NCBI RefSeq assembly: GCF_017918235.1
Contig: NC_090595.1
Span: 3,631,501 to 3,695,500 of the forward strand
Source of the DNA: Porcisia hertigi
Lineage: Eukaryota; Euglenozoa; Kinetoplastea; Trypanosomatida; Trypanosomatidae
Direction of reading: 5' to 3'
Length of the DNA stretch: 64,000 nt
How positions within the stretch are numbered: the first letter of the stretch is position 1; each line of letters begins with the position of its first letter. Made by a program: the position numbers and the translations under genes. The notes beneath the pieces are model-generated. The model was not told the DNA's origin and searched no databases. It was given only the letters and a program-made list of their open reading frames with translations. Positions 1 through 7,696 of the stretch are shown piece by piece.

Positions 1-98
1 TCTGCCTCAGGCTTTGCCTGCCTTCGCCTCCCGAAGCCCCCCCCCCCGGCCTGACTCGGACTGGCTGACGAGTGGGCGACCGAGGGCCGAACGAAATA

Positions 99-228
99 GG
101 TCGGAGTCACACGCCAACACTCGGCAGAAAATGTGGATGGTGCAAACGTCTTTGTGGCCGCAGGTGACTCCGACGCTACGCCGCCCAGGACCCGGGCGCC
201 AACATCAATAGCAGCTCATCGCCCTGCC
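99..228. other. 130-bp conserved block with 11-bp inverted repeat, copy 1
   Basis: The same 130 bp occurs here, in repeat copy B (about 2840-2970) and alone at 6252-6381. By eye there are about six differences between this copy and the lone one. Positions 100-110 (gtcggagtcac) are the exact reverse complement of 164-174 (gtgactccgac), giving an 11-bp stem with a 53-nt loop. In the other two copies one base of the left arm is A instead of G. Read on the minus strand that change leaves a G-U pair, so the stem survives. Function is unknown. Confidence 0.7.
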
Positions 229-621
229 CCCGCCACCCTCCAAACACCACAACTCCTACGCCACACACGGGTGCATGACACTTTGGCCTGCTGAGGCGGT
301 TCGGCATTGGCAGAGGGGGGTGATCGGTGGCCGCATGGATTTTTTTTTTGAAGGCCGCAAAAAATGACGGGGGCGCCTGCGAGTGCAACCCCGGGGCGCG
401 CGATGGGTGGGGGGCTAGGGGGGTTTTGGGTTTGGGGAAAAAGCGCGCAGCCCACTCATGTGAGGCCCCAAAATTTGAAATGATGGCAGAGGCGCTGCTT
501 AGTAAAAGTCGAAGCAGCGGATCTGTATGATGGGAGAAGAATAACGCTGTTGTACGAGTGTGTTGGAGTTTGGCGGCCTGCGTAACCTGAACATTTTACC
601 TAGGGAAACCCCCGAGGCAGC

Positions 622-693
622 GGATTCATAGCTCAGTGGTAGAGCATTCGGCTGCAGTCCGAATGGTCCCCGGTTCAAACCCGGGTGGGTCCT
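622..693 (+). tRNA. tRNA-Cys (GCA), copy A
   Basis: A full cloverleaf is visible in 72 nt. The acceptor ggattca pairs with tgggtcc, the anticodon stem ttcgg/ccgaa closes the loop ctgcagt with anticodon GCA, the T-arm is cccgg-ttcaaac-ccggg, and the discriminator is T, the usual U73 of tRNA-Cys. The internal A box (tagctcagtgg) and B box (ggttcaaac) are intact. The gene is identical to the copy at 3376-3447. It lies on the plus strand, opposite to the protein genes, which is normal for Pol III genes here. Confidence 0.96.
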
Positions 694-696
694 CCC

Positions 697-701
697 TTTT
701 T
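697..701 (+). terminator. Pol III T-run terminator of tRNA-Cys A
   Basis: Five T start four bases after the last tRNA base on the coding strand, the usual Pol III stop signal. Confidence 0.7.
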
Positions 702-917
702 CCCCCAGACCCGGCTTCGTCGCTCGGGCGGCTGGTTGGCCTCTTCGCGGAGGTGGTCTTGGTGGGGGCGGGCTGGGCACCTGCATCCATTTTCAAAGCC
801 TTGCTCGCTCGGTTGGTGTCTGCGCGTGGGTTGTTCTCGCATTCCACGGTGGTTTCCCACCACAAAGCCGAAAAAACCCCATGCCGTTATGCGCATTTTC
901 GGGGCCGGGTGGCCTTG

Positions 918-2768
918 ATCACTCGCAGTCGAATGTTGGCGGCTCCGTTGCCTATTTTTTCGCACCGCCAGGAGGAGGGGAAAAATACCTGTGACCTAGT
1001 AAAATTTTGCGATTGGAAGTGCGTGCTGGAATTCCTTTTCCGCGTTCTTGACCTGCGCGGGCTTTTCCCTGGTGGGCGTCAGTGCCGGCAGCATCCTGTT
1101 TTGCCTAATGGGGAATAAGTGCGCTGGCATGCGCGACGCCAGCGGCACGGGTTTTCCCCGGGCGGCTTTGGGGCGTAAACGCGGGCCCCCCGCATATTCC
1201 AGATGCCGGCAAGGGGAGCCCCACCCTATGGTTTTATTGCCGTGGGGGTGTTGGTTGTAAGGGTTGGATCGCCAGGCGTTCGCATAGGGACATTGTGCCG
1301 GGATTATGGGTCACCCTTGTTCTAACAAGTGCTTCGTTTTGTCGCTCTTTCTTTCCCGCGGTGAGAATTTCCTCCGGATCCTCGGGGCCAAATGCCTGGC
1401 AAAGATGCACAGCTGATATTTTTTTTTTGGCTGGTCTATCATGGTGCCTCGGCCTTTCCTGATGCCGTGCTCGCCCCTTAAGTTTGACAGTTCTAAAAGG
1501 ACGGATGGCTGTTTCGAAGGCTCCTGTGGATTCCCCTGGGGTGGTCATGGGCGCTGGTCGGCGCCGCGTGGTCGAGAAACGCGGTGGGGCGCTGCGTGGG
1601 ATACTGCTTTTCGGAAAAAAATGCGCGAACAATGCGAGAGCTTGGGATCCCCCCCTGCGATATCAATGCTCCGCCGCGCCCCGTCAGACATCTTGCTTTG
1701 GACAACTGCGGCCTTGCCGTGGTACTTTCGGGTGTGCCAAACTAAAACGGATCACTGTTCACATTGGCTTTCGCGCCTGGCGCGCTGGAATGGCTTCTCG
1801 TTTCGTGCGGCCATGGGGGGCGGGGGGGCGTTCACCATTGCACGGTAATGGGCTACTTTTTTTGTGGGGCCACCGGGCTGCTTTCAACTGGCTTACCTGA
1901 TCGTATTGCGGATATGTAATTGGTTTTTTGGGGGTTGTTTTTTCCTAGTCCGCTCGTTCTCTCTGGGGGGGGGGGCGGGGCGCTATTCAGGGGTCGTGTC
2001 CCATTTGCGTCCTGGCCGTAGGGGGTGCGATCCCTCTTGCTGGGCCCTCCTATTTGCGTGTCGGGCATGGTGTGGGGAGTCTAGTTCTTTTCTTTTGGTG
2101 TGGGGCTGGGTGGTCTTGGTGGGGGCTTGAGTCCCCCTGGCCGCGTTGAATTGCCGGGTGCGCGGCGGGGCCCTTGGGGGTTTGGGCTTTGTGGTTGTTG
2201 GGGGCTGGTTGTCTCTCTATGGGGTCAGGGTTTGCTTCTTATGCCGCGGTGGTGCGCCCATGGGGCTAATGTGTTGTGCTGTGCGCCCATTCGGTTGTGG
2301 CTGTAAGGGGGCTGGCGTCCTGGATTTCAGGGGGCTCTGGCGGGGTGGGCGCGGAGGGGGGGGGTACGCCTCATCTAGGGGTCTGTTTGGTGGTGGGTTG
2401 GTGGGCGCGTGCGTTTCCAGAGGTCCTCTTTCTTTGATGGGGAAATGCCTCGGCGCATGCGTGGTGCCCGCTCGCTTTGTTATGCCGCCCCTTGCCCCCG
2501 CCCCTTGCTCCCGCCCCGTCCCCTTCAGGGTCTCCAGGGCCCGGGGCTTGTCTTACCCGGGCCCGGTAATCATGTGTTCATCGCCCCTCTGTCTTCAAAA
2601 AAAGATCGTTTTGAACGCCGGGCATGCTGGTGGGTCTGTCTGTCGTGTCGCTGCTGCTGTTCCTTGTGGCGCGCTGGTTTTGGCCTGGGGTGGTGGCTCA
2701 GGGTGGGGGTGTTGGCGTCATCTTCGCTCCGCGCTGTTTCCCTGATGCGCGATTGCTCCGCTTAGCCC
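918..2768. other. Unique spacer between the two tRNA-Cys repeats; right half G+T-rich
   Basis: There is no credible gene. Open frames here are short and lack recognisable domains. From roughly 1860 to 2760 the plus strand is strikingly rich in G and T; hand counts of two 60-base lines near 2100-2220 gave 44 and 48 G+T. Such strand-biased DNA next to a tRNA cluster at the end of a gene array would fit a transcription-termination zone. In Leishmania these zones carry base J, but that modification cannot be read from sequence. Confidence 0.6.
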
Positions 2769-3375
2769 CCCGAAGCCCCCCCCCCCCCGGGCTGACTCGG
2801 ACTGGCTGAAGAGTGGGCGACCGAGGGCTGAACGAATTGGGTCGGAATCACACGCCAACTCTCGGCACAAAATGTGGATGGTGCAAACGTCTTTGTGGCC
2901 GCAGGTGACTCCGACGCAGCGCCGCCCAGGACCCGGGCGCCAACATCAATAGCAGTTCATCACCCTGCCCCTGCCCCCTGTCCCCGCCACCCTCCAAACA
3001 CCGCAATTCCTACGCCACACACGGGTGCATGACACTGTGGCCTGCTGAAGCGGTTCGGCATTGGCAGAGGGGGATGATCGGTGGCCGCATGGATTTTTTT
3101 TTTGAAGGCCGCAAAAAATGACGGGGGCGCCTGCGAGTGCAACCCCGGGGCGCACGGTGAGTGGGGGGCTAGGGGGGTTTTGGGTTTGGGGAAAAAGCGC
3201 GCAGCCCACTTCTGTGAGGCCCCAAAATTTGAAATGATGGCAGAGGCGCTGCTTAGTAAAAGTCGAAGCAGCGGATCTGTGTGTTGGGAGAAGAATAACG
3301 CTGTTGTATGAGTGTGTTGGGGTTCGGCGGCCTGCGTAACCTGAACATTTTACCTAGGGAAACCCCCGAGGCAGC

Positions 3376-3447
3376 GGATTCATAGCTCAGTGGTAGAGCA
3401 TTCGGCTGCAGTCCGAATGGTCCCCGGTTCAAACCCGGGTGGGTCCT
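3376..3447 (+). tRNA. tRNA-Cys (GCA), copy B
   Basis: Identical over all 72 nt to the tRNA-Cys at 622-693: acceptor ggattca/tgggtcc, anticodon GCA, discriminator T, intact A and B boxes. With no difference between copies, both are probably functional, and the duplication is either recent or kept uniform by gene conversion. Confidence 0.96.
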
Positions 3448-3450
3448 CCC

Positions 3451-3455
3451 TTTTT
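3451..3455 (+). terminator. Pol III T-run terminator of tRNA-Cys B
   Basis: Five T at the same distance from the tRNA as in copy A. Confidence 0.7.
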
Positions 3456-3671
3456 CCCCCAGACCCGGCTTCGTCGCTCGGGCGGCTGGTTGGCCTCTTC
3501 GCGGAGGTGGTCTTGGTGGGGGCGGGCTGGGCACCTGCATCCATTTTCAAAGCCTTGCTCGCTCGGTTGGTGTCTGCGCGTGGGTTGTTCTCGCATTCCA
3601 GAGTGGTTTCCCACCACAAAGCCGAAAAAACCCCATGCCGTTATGCGCATTTTCGGGGTCGGATGGCCTTG

Positions 3672-4261
3672 TTGTGGCTTCTGGGGGTGGCGGCCTGAAC
3701 CGCGCCCTTGGTTAACTTTTGGGCTGCCATTCGTCGGCTTTGTCTGGCGTTCTGGAGGTCTGATGGTGTCTTTTTTGCATCCAGGGGGGGTCTCGGCCAA
3801 GCACCGCTGTGGATGTCTCATAGAAAAAGGGGTCAAGGAACGCCCTTATTCAAGGGAGGAAGGGGAGGGGGGCCGATGGAACCGTAAATCGGTCGTGCCG
3901 CTGTGAAGGAAAGGACGGCGCACGGAGAATAGGGCGCAGTTGTCGCCGATGAAGGAAGGGGCGCAAAAATGCCACTCGTCCTGGAAAAGGAGCTGTGCAT
4001 CCTGCTCTCATTGGGGTTTTGTCGCGGAGAGCCTCTGCCATATCCGTAGTGACCGCATTTTGCATAGCGAGAGTGCGTCGCCTCACCGCACAACGCAACC
4101 CCAACACCGATGCAAGCGGAATAGCAAAAAAAAAGTCTTGATGAACCACCAATGCCGGTGAAGGGAAATCGCGAGGACGGCGTGCACTAAACCAGTGCCG
4201 TAAGAGATGATGGGGTAAAAATTCCCGCTTTTCTTCATTGAGGGGCGCCGGGGCGAAAAAG
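3672..4261. other. Spacer between tRNA-Cys B and the tRNA-Leu/Met/Pro cluster
   Basis: I see no gene. The overlapping short frames on both strands around 3830-4150 have no domain and look like chance. A run of nine A lies near 4125-4133. Confidence 0.5.
4256..4260 (-). terminator. Pol III terminator of tRNA-Leu
   Basis: Five A on the plus strand read as TTTTT on the minus strand, one base beyond the tRNA-Leu discriminator. Confidence 0.7.
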
Positions 4262-4343
4262 TGATGAGAGTGGGGTTTGAACCCACGCCCTCGAAAGGAT
4301 TGGAACCTTAATCCAACGTCTTAGACCACTCGACCATCTCACC
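4262..4343 (-). tRNA. tRNA-Leu (AAG)
   Basis: Read on the minus strand, the acceptor GGTGAGA pairs with TCTCATC (one G-T pair) and the discriminator is A. The anticodon stem TTGGA/TCCAA encloses loop TTAAGGT, with anticodon AAG, decoding CUU. The long variable arm between the anticodon and T arms is typical of type II tRNAs (Leu/Ser), and the total length of 82 nt agrees. The T-arm contains GGTTCAAACC, a good B box. A T-run follows directly. Confidence 0.95.
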
Positions 4344-4396
4344 TTGTGTTACGCTCCGTATTCCGATAAGGTGAGAGTGAAAATGCACCATCAGGG

Positions 4397-4401
4397 AAAA
4401 A
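4397..4401 (-). terminator. Pol III terminator of initiator tRNA-Met
   Basis: AAAAA on the plus strand gives TTTTT on the minus strand, three bases past the tRNA end. Confidence 0.7.
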
Positions 4402-4404
4402 GTT

Positions 4405-4476
4405 TAGCACCGATTGGTTTCGATCCAACGACCTATGGGTTATGAGCCCATCGCGCTTCCACTGCGCTACGGTGCT
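4405..4476 (-). tRNA. Initiator tRNA-Met (CAU)
   Basis: The minus strand gives a 72-nt cloverleaf with acceptor AGCACCG/CGGTGCT and discriminator A. The anticodon stem ATGGG/CCCAT closes loop CTCATAA with anticodon CAU. Three marks point to the initiator rather than the elongator: the A1-U72 first pair, the three G-C pairs at the base of the anticodon stem, and a T-loop reading ATCGAAA in place of TTC. It is transcribed in the same direction as the adjacent tRNA-Leu. Confidence 0.94.
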
Positions 4477-4553
4477 GCCGGCAACCCCGAGAACACTCGT
4501 GACCTACCCGAGGCGAGTCCCACGCGTTGACTCAAACTCAGGGGCGGTAATGT

Positions 4554-4625
4554 GGTCGTTTGGTCTAGTGGTATGATTCCTGTTTTGGGTACAGGAGGTC
4601 ACGGGTTCAATTCCCGTAACGACCC
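4554..4625 (+). tRNA. tRNA-Pro (UGG)
   Basis: Acceptor GGTCGTT pairs exactly with AACGACC and the discriminator is C, as expected for eukaryotic tRNA-Pro. The anticodon stem CCTGT/ACAGG closes loop TTTGGGT, anticodon TGG. The A box (tggtctagtgg) and B box (gggttcaattc) are clear. It is divergent from the tRNA-Met at 4405-4476, leaving 77 bp between them. Confidence 0.95.
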
Positions 4626-4631
4626 TTTTTT
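4626..4631 (+). terminator. Pol III terminator of tRNA-Pro
   Basis: Six T start immediately after the discriminator base. Confidence 0.8.
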
Positions 4632-4963
4632 CAAAAATCCGAAAGTCGGAGGCAGCGGACCGTTGTTGAATTCACACTGTTTCTCACTTTTTTCTTGAGG
4701 GGATGAGGGAGCCCGCCCTCTCATAACTTGGCGCGCTTAATGGGAAAAAGGGAAACGAAGGGGCTGAGCCCGGTTTCGACTTTGGTTGGCGGGTGGTTTG
4801 ACCCTCTCTTTTATGCATTCTTTTATGTGTTGATAGTCCAGTGGCGACACGTGGGAGCCCCGCCCTCCCCCCCTTCCTCCTCCTCTCTTCCGTGCTTCGC
4901 TTATACGTCGTTACACACACACACACACACACCATTCGTCCAGAGTTGCCCCCCTCCGCGCCC
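4632..4963. other. Spacer between tRNA-Pro and the last gene of the minus-strand array
   Basis: This holds the 3' UTR side of the TMA16-like gene. A (CA)n run sits at about 4914-4933, some 30 bp after its stop codon. No other gene was seen. Confidence 0.6.
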
Positions 4964-5752
4964 TCAGACGTCTTCTTCCGCCGACACACGACGACTCGCC
5001 ATCGCGGCGCGGCGCAGCACCACGAGACGCTTCTGTCGCTTCGCCTCCTCGCGCGCCTTCACGCGCAACTTGACGCTCGCCGCGGTGTCCTCTGTCTTCT
5101 TCACAGATATCTTCTTGCGCGACGCTGCGGTCGACTGCTGCTGCTGTGCGGCGTGAAATTTCACGGCGCGCTTCGGCAACGTTACTGGCGTCTCCTGGCG
5201 GATCTCCGTCACAGGCCGCAGGCACTGTCGCAGTTTCTCGAGTGCTTCCTTCGTTGGGGACTTGCGGTGCTGCATCGAGAAACCAGTCAGCGGCACCACC
5301 GTCACAGTCTCCTGCGCCCCGTCCCATATCTCTGTCAAAATCTCTACGTCATCTGCATTTGTCATGCTCGGCACCCGCAGTCCCTTGGCCGAGTGCAGCT
5401 CGTCCTCCTCGGACTGCAGGGTTGCTTCGAGAACCCTAATGCGGCCAACTGGTGGGTTGCGCAGCGCCCGCAGCGCCGACATTTCCTCCTTGTTGCGGTC
5501 CACGTAAAGCTGCACGAGCTGCGCAACGGTCTCGTCCGGCACGGCACTGGTTTTGCAGCCGAGGGCAATGCACTGCTCCCGAAACCAAAAAAAACGCATG
5601 AATTGCAGTGCTTGCTCCATCTTGAGCTTGTTCTTCTGTGCATCAAGCCGGGCGGCGCGCTTTTCCTTCTTTTCCAGTTGTCGCACCGAGCGGTCACGGG
5701 GGTGAGGCACCGCGCGCTTCTCCCGCGCTATGTTCAGCAATGCACGGCGCAT
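4964..5752 (-). CDS. TMA16: TMA16-like translation machinery-associated protein
   Basis: The 262-residue, lysine/arginine-rich protein matches the layout of eukaryotic TMA16 (C4orf43), a factor found on late nuclear pre-60S particles. The N-terminal part has the family pattern of a basic HP-R stretch (around residues 13-17) followed by a KKEKRAARL-type helix, then the segment ETVAQLVQLYVDRNKEE, which resembles the conserved helix of the family. The motif GLRVPSMTN in the middle corresponds to the GLEIPD region. An earlier in-frame ATG at 5785 would add 11 residues; I chose the ATG at 5752 (MRRALL) because the conserved part starts there. It is the most downstream gene of the minus-strand array, next to the tRNA cluster. 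The long plus-strand frame across it is a shadow. Confidence 0.75.
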   Translation of the reverse strand: MRRALLNIAREKRAVPHPRDRSVRQLEKKEKRAARLDAQKNKLKMEQALQFMRFFWFREQCIALGCKTSAVPDETVAQLVQLYVDRNKEEMSALRALRNPPVGRIRVLEATLQSEEDELHSAKGLRVPSMTNADDVEILTEIWDGAQETVTVVPLTGFSMQHRKSPTKEALEKLRQCLRPVTEIRQETPVTLPKRAVKFHAAQQQQSTAASRKKISVKKTEDTAASVKLRVKAREEAKRQKRLVVLRRAAMASRRVSAEEDV

Positions 5753-7696
5753 CGTATTATAGCGGGCGCCTAAAGGCACGCACAAAAAGACTAAAGGGGT
5801 GAGAGGAGGAAAGGGGGTTGAGAGGAGAGGGAAGCATATATGTTACCGAGCAAGTATGGCGCTACAGCGGTGGTGAGCAGTGCACACATCGTGCTCTAGA
5901 AGCGGTAGCATCCTGACACACGTGCGTGTAATCAAGCCACTGCACCATATTGCCGAATCCATGGAGAGTTGAATTTTGTGGCGGTTGCCTTCGCAACCAT
6001 CGTCGGCGAAGGAGACTAACGGAGCAAAGGGAAAGCTCGCGCAATCACATTTGAGGGGGAGGGCAGAAGTTGAAGACGTGCATTTCCAGCGTGGCCATTC
6101 TGTCATATGCACGGCGAGTTCAACTCCAAGCTCTACCAGCGGTCTGCCCCCGTCATCATCACTTGGTGCGAGGCAGCGGCACACACGCTCGTCGCGCGAA
6201 TGCCGAAGCCGTCATCTCAGCAGCGGCGTCTGCCCCAATCTGAGCGGAAAAGGTCGGAATCACACGCCAACACTCGGCACAAAATGTGGATGGTGCAAAC
6301 GTCTTTGCGGCCGCAGGTGACTCCGACGCAACGCCGCCCAGGACCCGGGCGCCAACATCAGTAGCAGTTCATCGCCCTGCCTTAGCCCTTGTGTGCGCCT
6401 GCATGCACACCGACACGACATGGCCCCACATTCGTAGTGGCTTTTCCCCTTCGCTTGGTCCGAACGTGTGCAGCGAAGAGTTGATGCCACCCTACACTTC
6501 GAGGAGGCTATACGCGCGCAGTTCGAGATGCATCCAGTACGATAACCACCTCACAGCTCCTGTGAGCAGCACCACGTCGCACAGGTGGGCGGTCGTTGAG
6601 GATGTGGGGTATGATATAGTTGGTGGTTCTTGTTGGCCCCGATCGTCATGAGCTTCCGCCTTTCAAGAACAACCATTTGTAATGCACATGTCGACCCGCA
6701 GTAGATATACGAGCTCTGAAACACACTGGCGAAGGGGGTAAGGGACCATGTCAGTATGAAGGAAAAAACAGATGCACACACCCAAAAAAAAGGATACTTG
6801 AACAGAAAATGTAGAGTGGAGTTACAGGAGCGTGGGTAAGAGTTTTTTTTTTTGGGGGGGGGCGGAGGCGGAATTAATGGTGTGTGAGCAATCACAGCTG
6901 CTGTATTCTTCCATATCCCCTATAAGAGGGGGATGGTGTGTGTGTGTGTGTGGGAATGGAGTGGGGGGGGGGGGAAGGAGTAGAGCAAATACAGGGCAGG
7001 TTTAGAGGTGAAGAGGGAAGCGGGAGGTGTGCGTCAATCCTACAGTAGGCTGACTATACCAGTGCGACCAGGCCACTGCAACGCATGGTACGCGAGGGAT
7101 CGAAAGAAGGGCAGGGGGGATGCACATACATGCAAAGAGAAGCATCCGCATAGATACTTGGAGGAGCAACTTAAAGGTCTGAGATGCGCATTGCGCGACA
7201 GTCAAAAGGAATCCGTGACTGGTTCATTGGGGTTACGTGTGCACCTGGGAAAAAAACGACAAAAAAAAGATGGCACACAAATACAACGGCTGGTTAGGAA
7301 GACGCCCATCATGGTCAGCGCAGCGTTCTGCATATCGTCCCATGTTGTGTCCACGTACGATTAACATAGGTTTGCCGTCATCTTGATAGTCGCCCCCCCC
7401 CCTCCTTCTCCCCCCCGCCTTTGGGCCCATGCTGTGGCATAAAGGGAGCACACTGGACACACTATACCGACGCAGTGGGAGAGCACGACGTACGAACGCG
7501 GTCTCCCGCTTGCCTCCTCCACACAGATGCAGGCCGACAACAACCAAAAGAATCCGCCCCAAAGAGGCATCAAAGCGACATGCCGGGGGGGGGGGGGAGG
7601 GCGGGGGACTGCGCCTCTCCAAATGGATGGAAAACTGTGCGACCAAGGGGCCTCCTTTCTAAACGTTTTTCTTGTAAATTCCTCCTGTCAGCCTCT
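5753..7696. other. 1.9-kb gene-free stretch containing a third 130-bp block
   Basis: No supported coding region. It contains the lone copy of the 130-bp inverted-repeat block (6252-6381), a T run followed by a G run near 6842-6860, a TG run near 6936-6951, a G run near 6963-6973, and C- and G-runs near 7391-7420 and 7586-7597. It includes the 5' UTR of TMA16-like and the 3' UTR of the FG/TBC gene. Confidence 0.6.
6252..6381. other. 130-bp conserved block with inverted repeat, copy 3 (isolated)
   Basis: Same length as positions 99-228 with about six differences, but without the rest of the 0.9-kb unit and without a tRNA. The arms are 6253-6263 (gtcggaatcac) and 6317-6327 (gtgactccgac). Its conservation while the flanks are unrelated suggests that this block, not the whole unit, is the element under constraint or the piece that moves. 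Confidence 0.75.

Larger units (their letters stand above)
30..917. repeat. ~0.9-kb repeat unit, copy A, carrying tRNA-Cys
   Basis: This segment is almost the same as 2769-3671. The match starts at the cccgaag just before a poly-C run and stops abruptly after ggccttg at 917 (3671 in the other copy). Differences are a few substitutions, poly-C length, and a short C-rich insertion in copy B. The unit holds the 130-bp inverted-repeat block (99-228), a C/G-rich stretch with a run of nine or more T, and one tRNA-Cys. The match continues about 220 bp past the tRNA, so the whole block was duplicated and not just the tRNA gene. Confidence 0.9.
2769..3671. repeat. ~0.9-kb repeat unit, copy B, carrying tRNA-Cys
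   Basis: Second copy of the unit at 30-917, in the same orientation and about 2.75 kb to the right. It contains the 130-bp block (inverted arms 2841-2851 and 2905-2915), the T-rich/C-rich middle part and an identical tRNA-Cys. Near 2965-2990 it has an extra run of C-rich sequence compared with copy A. Sequence diverges completely after 3671. Confidence 0.9.

Noticed and set aside
636-1118. 160-codon plus-strand frame over tRNA-Cys
   Set aside because: It reads through the tRNA gene; the related frame in copy B ends differently, so it is not conserved as protein.
2146-2745. 199-codon plus-strand frame in the tRNA spacer
   Set aside because: Composition is dictated by the G+T bias (Gly, Val, Cys, Trp rich); no domain and no matching frame elsewhere.
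3080-3320. CRISPR or short-spacer array in the repeated units
   Set aside because: Only two long copies exist and there are no regularly spaced short repeats. Such arrays are not expected in a eukaryotic nuclear genome.
4841-5773. 310-codon plus-strand open frame
   Set aside because: It lies fully antisense to the TMA16-like gene, begins in a CA repeat that encodes Thr-His runs, and has no domain. It is a shadow of a GC-rich coding region.
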